A DNA stretch of 64,000 nucleotides from Xestospongia bergquistia. Taxonomy: Eukaryota; Porifera; Demospongiae; Haplosclerida; Petrosiidae. The stretch covers positions 5,784,380 to 5,848,379 of the forward strand of contig OZ014424.1 in NCBI GenBank assembly GCA_963965975.1, in the 5' to 3' direction. How positions within the stretch are numbered: the stretch's first letter is position 1; the number at the start of each line of letters is the position of its first letter. The translations under genes and the position numbers were made by a program. The notes beneath the pieces were generated by a model, which made no database searches, was not told where the DNA came from, and saw only the letters and a program-made list of their open reading frames with translations. Below, in pieces: positions 57,700 through 64,000 of this stretch.

Positions 57700-59480
57700 T
57701 TGTGCAGAATTTGGCGCAATAACTTTTAAAAATAGACATTGCTACAGCAAGAATCGAAGAAGAATTGAAGGTCTGTCATTCTACATTGCAATATTGATAT
57801 GTTTCTAATTCATAAGTGTTCATGGAGTTGAATAAATTGTCAGATTTGTATACTAACTTCTGGATAATAAGGAATATGTAAGACTGTAGTATAATTAATT
57901 GTGTGTTCTCTCACTCTTTATCACAGGCTTATAATGAGTTTATAAAACTCGTTAACCAAATGTGTGTGGCTATAGGAACAACTTGATGTCTAAATATATT
58001 TGTAAGAATCCATTCTATTTAATTTTGTTCACATTTTTGTCAATGTATATTCTCAGACTACAGTAAGACTACTGATAAGGAGGTTAGTCAATTATCATAT
58101 TTATTGTTTATTTGTCTGTAAGAATAGGCTCATGGTTTATTGCAGTATTTTCTTTCATGTCAATGTCTCCTATCACCATAATATGAGGTACACATATAAA
58201 TTGTGTATTAATTTGTATATTAATCATAATGTGTTTGAGTGCTACTGATAGTAAGAACAACTTTGGATAAAAACAAGAAAGATTTCTCAAGTAAGCCTTT
58301 TGTCAGATCACTATTGTTATATCCCTTCTTTCTTCATAGGATTATATGCTATTCCTATCTCCTGAATAGTAATGAAAAGTTACCAAATATTAATTAGTTA
58401 TAAACTGCTTTATATGATATTGTAGACACTAGATCACTTCCAGAGTCTTTGGTATTATGGATGCTGCTAGCATATATAAGATGGTAACATAATGTAGTAA
58501 CATACACAATTATAGTTACTGATGATATAATTTTTTATTCTGTAGGCAGTTTATGTTGTGTCTATGTTATGTACTAGTGAAACAATCTGGACAGTTTGTT
58601 ATTAATGATTACTAAAGGTACATATAGTTTATTCTGTTAGTAAAATCATAACACTGTATAACATAACATTGTACCTTTTATGTTTGAGTCACACATACAC
58701 ACACAAACAGGTTAAAGAATTTATAAAGTGTAAGTTTCTTATTTGTTAGTAAAACTGTTAAGAGTACTTCGTAACTTTTATTTTGTGATACTGCCAAATG
58801 TACAACTGTCAAATGTACCACTCTCAAATGATATACTGTCAATATATTGTAATGTAATGTTAGCCTATATTACATAATTACTTTTTATTCTTCTTTCTTT
58901 ATGTAGCATCGTTGGAGTCCTGAATCTAGGTGTGGTGGTAGTAAGTTGGAGGTAACAATAATGTATGCTTTATTTTATAATTTTTATTATATATTATTTC
59001 ATATTTTTTCTTCTTTTCTTAATTCTTTTTCTACAGATCTTTAGGTTGGGGGTTGCTGCCCAAGACACATCTCTCCATCTCAGGGTGTAAGTTAGTGATG
59101 TGTATTATGTTGACTTAGTAGTTTATAGCACAATATTATTTCTTATTTCTGTTTCTTTTTATAGCATCATTGGAGTCCAGGATCTAGGTGTGGTTGTAAG
59201 TTGAAGGTAACAATAATGTATGCTTTATTTTATAATTTTTATTATATATTATTTCATTTTTTTCTTCTTTTTTCCACTTTTTTTCTGCAGATTTTTAGGT
59301 TGGGGGTTGCTGTCTCAAGACACTCTTCTATCTCCACACTGAGGGTGTAAGTTTACTAGTATTTTACACAAGGTCATAAAGTGTAGTTGTTGGTAGTATA
59401 TCATTTGAGAGTGGTACATTTGACAGTCATAGATTTGGTAGTGTGTATTTGTAATTAAAGTACAATACAATTATACCTTC
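57700..59480 (+). ncRNA. Possible spliced non-coding transcript
   Basis: No protein family was recognised, but the segment shows a series of well-formed splice boundaries spaced like those of the neighbouring genes: TTATCACAG|GCTTATAATG, TATTCTCAG|ACTACAG with GAG|GTTAGT, TTGTAG|ACACTAG, CTGTAG|GCAGTTT and TTTCTACAG|ATCTTTAGG. Between them the reading frames are interrupted. Two exon-like blocks are duplicated in tandem (58,907 and 59,165). I infer either a long non-coding RNA or a decayed gene. It is placed on the plus strand from the splice signals only; ends are approximate. Confidence 0.3.
58907..59352. repeat. Tandem duplication of about 258 bases
   Basis: CATCGTTGGAGTCCTGAATC (58,907) and CATCATTGGAGTCCAGGATC (59,165) begin two copies that stay alignable through GGTAACAATAATGTATGC, CTACAG/CTGCAG, TTTAGGTTGGGGGTTGCTG and AGGGTGTAAGTT. 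Each copy contains two exon-like pieces and the intron-like pyrimidine tract between them. Confidence 0.85.
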
Positions 59481-59611
59481 TAGAGTAAGGAAAAAGGGTG
59501 AGTATATAATCCAGGAGAAGGCTGAGGAAGTCACAAGCAACAAATTAGTTGTCTTGTTTCCACCCCCAAACACGCCAAGGCTATTCTGGGCAGACCTAGA
59601 GCATTAATAAA

Positions 59612-59880
59612 AATATGAGGTGTGGTCCAAATAAGCCACACCCAATAGTTGGTAGGTGTGTCTACTATAATTATGCGTGGTGCTGACCTAGGGATTAATT
59701 GAAATACGAGGTGTGGTCAGAATATGCCACACCCAATTGTTGGTAGGTGTGTCAGCTGTAATATTTGTGTGTATAGTCAGGCTTATATTCTAGGCTGACC
59801 TAGGAATAATTGAAATATGAGGTGTGGTCAAAGTAAGCCACAATTAAAATAGTCAGTGGGTGTGGCAGATGATGTCTGAT
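59612..59880. repeat. Three-unit repeat with GAGGTGTGGTC...GCCACACCCA
   Basis: Units begin near 59,612, 59,704 and 59,815. Each has TGAGGTGTGGTC, about 10 bases, then GCCACA(CCCA), an inverted GGTGTGG/CCACACC pair, followed by GGTAGGTGTG. CTGACCTAGG precedes two of them. No function is evident. Confidence 0.8.
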
Positions 59881-60344
59881 TGGTGGGTTATTGTGGTAGA
59901 AGTTAGACTTACACTTCTTGGTGTTGCTTTACTAATGAAGCATGGTTAAAGTGTATTTCTAATTGCCATTGTCTTCTTAGGTTACTAAAGTTCATTCACA
60001 TTCACCTGGCACTTCATTTTTTCGCTGTAACTTCCTTATTACTCATCAGATTTCAAAATTTCAAAGTCAAGTGGTTTTCTGACAAATCATCCAGTTCTTT
60101 TGACATCATGTTTTATATGATCAGACTCACAAGAACAAGATTCGTTGTACTTTCCATAAGCAAAGTATAGAAGATGCCATTGACCATGAGGAATGTGATC
60201 TCGTGAATTTCTTTAATCAATAAAATGGCTGCCATTTGAAGAGAGAAACCAGTATAGTCAGAAATTCATTCTAACGATAACAATTTAATCATATAGACAT
60301 AAGTAAAAGTACTATACTACTGTAGTTAATAAATAAAGAAGTAA

Positions 60345-61180
60345 ATAAAGGGTTAAATTTAAAAATTTTTTCCATCAAAAATCTTAAAAATTTTACAAAG
60401 CATTTGGATTGACTCTGGGGTTAAAATACGAGTATTTTTGGCGCCAAAAAAGGAAGGAAATAAAGGGTTGAATTTAAAAAATTTTTGGTGCTAAAAATTT
60501 TTGATATTATGACTTAAATTTCCCTAAGACTTTGGGGTGACAAAGGGGTTAAAATACGCGTTTTTATGGCGCCAAAAAAAAAAGATTTAAATGTAAAAAA
60601 ATTTTTGTGCCAAAAATTTTTAAATTATTAGTTTTATTTCCTTCGTATTTTTGGTGCCAAAAAAGAAAAGAAACAAAGGGTTAAATTTTAAAAAGTCTTG
60701 GCGCCAAAAATCGTTGAAATCAAGACTGAAATACGCGTATTTTTGGCGTGAAAAAACAAAGGAAATAAAGGGTTAAATTTTAAAAAATTTTCGCCCCAAA
60801 AATCTTATAAATTAAGACTGAAATTTTCCAAAGACTTTGGGGTAACTAAAAGGTTACAATATGCGTTTTTTTTGCGCAAAAAACGAAGGAAATAAGGGGT
60901 TAAATTTTAAAAAATCTTGGCGCCTAAAATCTTTGAAATTAAGACTGAAATTTTACGAAGACTTTGAGGTGACTAAGTAGTTAAAATACGCGTATTTTTG
61001 GCGCCAAAAAACGAAGGAAATAAAGGGTTAAATTTTCAAAAATTTTGGCGCCAAAAATCTTAGAAATTAAGACTGAAATTTTCTGAAGACTTTGGGGTGA
61101 CTAAGTGGTTAAAATACGCGTATTTTTGGCGCCAAAAAAGGAAAGGGTTAAAAGTTAAAAAATTTTGGCCCAAAAAATCT
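60345..61180. repeat. Satellite-like array with TTTGGCGCCAAA palindromes
   Basis: About six or seven diverged units of roughly 125 bases, although spacing varies. Recurring blocks: AAAATACGCGTATTTTTGG followed by CGCCAAAAAA, GGAAATAAAGGGTTAAATTT, TTTTGGCGCCAAAAATC, and GAAATTAAGACTGAAATTTT with GACTTTGGGGTGACTAA. Each unit has one or two TTTGGCGCCAAA-like palindromes, which coincide with E2F dimer sites. It ends about 30 bases before the first prominin exon. Confidence 0.85.
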
Positions 61181-61209
61181 TATAAATTATACCTGATATG
61201 ATTGATTAG

Positions 61210-61727
61210 AATGGTATTGATAATCTGTTGTCTGATATCAACTCCACGTTTAACAATTTCATTGAAAAAGGTGTTGATCCGCTAGTTCAAGTTAGTGCAC
61301 ACAATACTTGGTATAATGTTTTGTATTGCTAGGATGTTCAAACTGTCTTTCCTCGAGCAATTGGATATTCACAACAATTAATTGATCATGCATTTTCAGC
61401 AGTAAGTATAACTGTAGTGATTGTTTATATAATCTTGTTATTATAGCTTCAAAATGATGTTGGTAATTGCTATCCAGTCTATGATGTGTACACTGGATTC
61501 TTTAATGCAGTTTGTGGTTTTACTTTACATGGATTGGTGAGATAAAAAAGTTTTCATCTTGTCTTTTTCTTTAGAATGGATTCTGGTTATATTTTGGATT
61601 GTGTGGTGTTTTTCTGATTCCTGTCATTGTATTTGCTATTGTCACATCTCAATATTATCGTCGAATGAAGTATGATGAAGACCACAGTATTCCTTATGAG
61701 ATTCATAGGCGCCCCACAAGAGCATGA
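61210..61727 (+). CDS. Prominin, last four exons only
   Basis: Four exons with GT..AG introns encode the end of a prominin, a five-pass membrane glycoprotein of membrane protrusions (CD133 family): NGIDNLLSDINSTFNNFIEK; DVQTVFPRAIGYSQQLIDHA; LQNDVGNCYPVYDVYTGFFN then AVCGFTLHGL; and the final helix NGFWLYFGLCGVFLIPVIVF, followed by YYRRMKYDEDHSIP. This matches the family's last extracellular loop, fifth membrane segment and start of the cytoplasmic tail. The rest of the gene is absent upstream, where only tandem repeats occur. The last residues EIHRRPTRA and the stop (61,725-61,727) lie inside the first unit of the tandem array. It could be a true 3' end with distant exons or a truncated copy. 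Confidence 0.75.
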
Positions 61728-64000
61728 AGACAATCTTCAGTACATATATAAAGAAACTAAACAGTTGTGATTGCCAGTGTCTTGTGGGCCAGTGTTCTGC
61801 AATGCATCAGACCTCTGAGATGGTTACCAGCCTACTTACTCTTTGGAGTATCCCAAAGGCCGGCTGGAGAATAGGGCTGGTAGTCTCTCTTTATGGAGAT
61901 GAGGCTGGTGTATTTGTGGGGCCCGGTTCCTGCATAAATAGGATGAGTTTATTCTTGTCCCTTAAAAAAATATAGTTTCTTTAAACAGCCAATTTAGTTG
62001 ACCATTGCTGGTCTGTTGTCGTTAATGAGATTCATAGGTGCCCCACAAGAGCATGAAGACAATCTTCAGTACATATATAAAGAAACTAAAACAGTTGTGA
62101 TTGCCAGTGTGTTGTGGGCCAGTGTTCTGCAATGCATCTGACCTCTGAGATGGTTACCAGCCTACTCTTTGGAGTATCCCAAAGGCCGGCTAGAGAATAG
62201 GGCTGGTAGTCTCTCTTTATGGAGATGAGGCTGGTGTATTTGTGGGACCCGGTTCCTCCATAAATAGGATGAGTTTATTCTTGTCCCTTAAAAAAATACA
62301 GTTTCTTTAAACAGCCAATTTAGTTGACCATTGCTGGTCTGTTATCGTTAATGAGATTCATAGGTGCCCCACAAGAGCATGAAGACAATCTTCAGTACAT
62401 ATATAAAGAAACTAAAACAGTTGTGATTGCCAGTGTGTTGTGGGCCAGTGTTCTGCAATGCATCAGACCTCTGAGATGGTTACCAGCCTAGTCTTTGGAG
62501 TATCCCAAAGGTCAGCTGGAGAATAGGGCTGGTAGTCTCTCTTTATGGAGATGAGGCTGGTGTATTTGAGGGGCCGGTTCCTGCATAAATAGGACGAGTT
62601 TATTCTTGTCCCTTAAAAAAATATAGTTTCTTATAGTTTTAATTATTTAAACAGCCAATTTAGTTGACCATTGCTGGTCAGTTATCGTTAATGAGATTCA
62701 TAGGTGCCCCACAAGAGCATGAAGACAATCTTCAGTACATATATAAAGAAACTAAAACAGCTGTGATTGCCAGTGTGTTGTGGGCCAGTGTTCTGCAATG
62801 CATCAGACCTCTGAGATGGTTACAAGCCTACTCTTTGGAGTATCCCAAAGGTCAGCTGGAGAATAGGGCTGGTAGTCTCTTTTTATGGAGATGAGGCTGG
62901 TGTATTTGTGGGGCCCGGTTCCTGCATAAATAGGACGAGTTTATTCTTGTCCCTTAAAAAAATATAGTTTCTTATAGTTTTAATTATTTAAACAGCCAAT
63001 TTAGTTGACCATTGCTGGTCAGTTATCGTTAATGAGATTCATAGGCGCCCCACAAGAGCATGAAGACAATCTTCTGTTCATATATAAAGAAACTAAACAG
63101 TTGTGATTGCCAGTGTCTTGTGGGCCAGCGTTCTGCAATGCATCAGACCTCTGAGATGGTTACCAGCCTAGTCTTTGGAGTGTCCCAAATGCCGGCTAGA
63201 GAATAGGGCTGGTAGTCTCTCTTTAAGCGAGATGAGGCTGGTGTATTTGTGGGGCCCGGTTCCTGCATAAATAGGACGAGTTTATTCTTGTCCCTTAAAA
63301 AAATATAGTTTCTTATAGTTTTAATTATTTAAACAGCCAATTTAGTTGACCATTGCTGGTCTGTTATCGTTAATGAGATTCATAGGCGCCCCACAAGAGC
63401 ATGAAGACAATCTTCAGTACATATATAAAGAAACTAAAACAGTTGTGATTGCCAGTGTCTTGTGGGCCAGTGTTCTGCAATGCATCAGACCTCTGAGATG
63501 GTTACCAGCCTACTTACTCTTTGGAGTTTCCCAAAGGCCGGCTGGAGAATAGGGCTGGTAGTCTCTCTTTATGGAGATGAGGCTGGTGTATTTGTGGGGC
63601 CCGGTTCCTGCATAAATAGGATGAGTTTATTCTTGTCCCTTAAAAAAATATAGTTTCTTTAAACAGCCAATTTAGTTGACCATTGCTGGTCTGTTGTCGT
63701 TAATGAGATTCATAGGTGCCCCACAAGAGCATGAAGACAATCTTCAGTACATATATAAAGAAACTAAAACAGTTGTGATTGCCAGTGTGTTGTGGGCCAG
63801 CGTTCTGCAATGCATCTGACCTCTGAGATGGTTACCAGCCTACTCTTTGGAGTATCCCAAAGGCCGGCTAGAGAATAGGGCTGGTAGTCTCTCTTTATGG
63901 AGATGAGGCTGGTGTATTTGTGGGACCCGGTTCCTCCATAAATAGGATGAGTTTATTCTTGTCCCTTAAAAAAATACAGTTTCTTTAAACAGCCAATTTA
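61696..64000. repeat. Tandem array, seven units of 326-341 bases, running off the window
   Basis: Units start at ATGAGATTCATAGG: 61,696; 62,025; 62,351; 62,691; 63,032; 63,373; 63,703 (last incomplete). Lengths are 329, 326, 340, 341, 341 and 330. Units share GCCCCACAAGAGCATGAAGA, ATGCATC(A/T)GACCTCTGAG, GGGCTGGTAGTCTC and CCCTTAAAAAAATA. The longer units carry an extra TTATAGTTTTAATTA. Units 1-2 and 6-7 form a matching pair (unit 2 and 7 both have CATCTGACC and TCCTCCATAA), a higher-order period of 1,677-1,678. Fairly long ORFs within units are chance frames. Related to the inverted repeat at 14,925-15,560. Confidence 0.95.

Noticed and set aside
61724-63653. ORFs of 68-83 codons within the tandem array
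   Set aside because: They differ in frame between units, are broken by single indels in others, and resemble no protein family. The first also begins after the prominin stop.

Overview
The window looks like a piece of a compact, AT-rich metazoan nuclear genome, most likely a sponge (inference). The gene set is animal-like: a Gs-type G-protein alpha subunit, macroH2A, prominin, CDT1, EDC4 and the ciliary genes TSNAXIP1 and CCDC113. Introns are mostly 40-60 bases with GT..AG ends, intergenic spacers are often below 100 bases, and several neighbouring coding regions touch or overlap. No prokaryotic operon, CRISPR array, rRNA or tRNA was recognised. CDS coordinates run from start codon to stop codon and include introns. 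Exon joins were made by eye from splice signals and family similarity.

Layout. 1-14.0 kb: an F-box/WD40-like protein (5' cut), EEPD1, peroxisomal Lon protease, VPS4 (with a 200-base assembly gap), TSNAXIP1 and mitochondrial TyrRS. 14.1-16.1 kb: a gene graveyard holding a BTB fragment, a DRC4/GAS8 fragment, an interspersed repeat, a TSNAXIP1 fragment and a BACK-domain remnant. 16.1-26.7 kb: UBE2C, SAMHD1-like, DUSP19-like, AKTIP, GPATCH1 and G-alpha-s. 26.9-56.4 kb: a run of strictly alternating strands: DUF445-like membrane protein, FEN1, a possible TRFH-domain protein, mitochondrial LeuRS, NDC1, CDT1, macroH2A, CCDC113, SmD1, EDC4, mitochondrial uL4, CK2 alpha, gamma-SNAP, MEAK7 and inositol monophosphatase. 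56.4-64 kb: a gene-poor tail with a possible spliced non-coding transcript, several tandem repeats, the last four exons of a prominin, and a 330-340 base tandem array whose first unit supplies the prominin stop codon.

The most striking unexplained signal is a rigid 61-base element, with ACGGAAAC and TCCGTAT at its ends and a conserved CTGAAATTT core. It occurs in three of the divergent promoters (LARS2/NDC1, EDC4/MRPL4, MEAK7/IMPA1), always in the same orientation. It may be a shared bidirectional promoter module or a domesticated mobile element. Most genes are housekeeping: DNA replication and cell cycle (FEN1, CDT1, UBE2C), RNA metabolism (SmD1, GPATCH1, EDC4), mitochondrial translation (YARS2, LARS2, MRPL4), membrane traffic (VPS4, gamma-SNAP, AKTIP) and nuclear structure (NDC1, macroH2A). 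They appear to be packed in head-to-head pairs rather than grouped by pathway.
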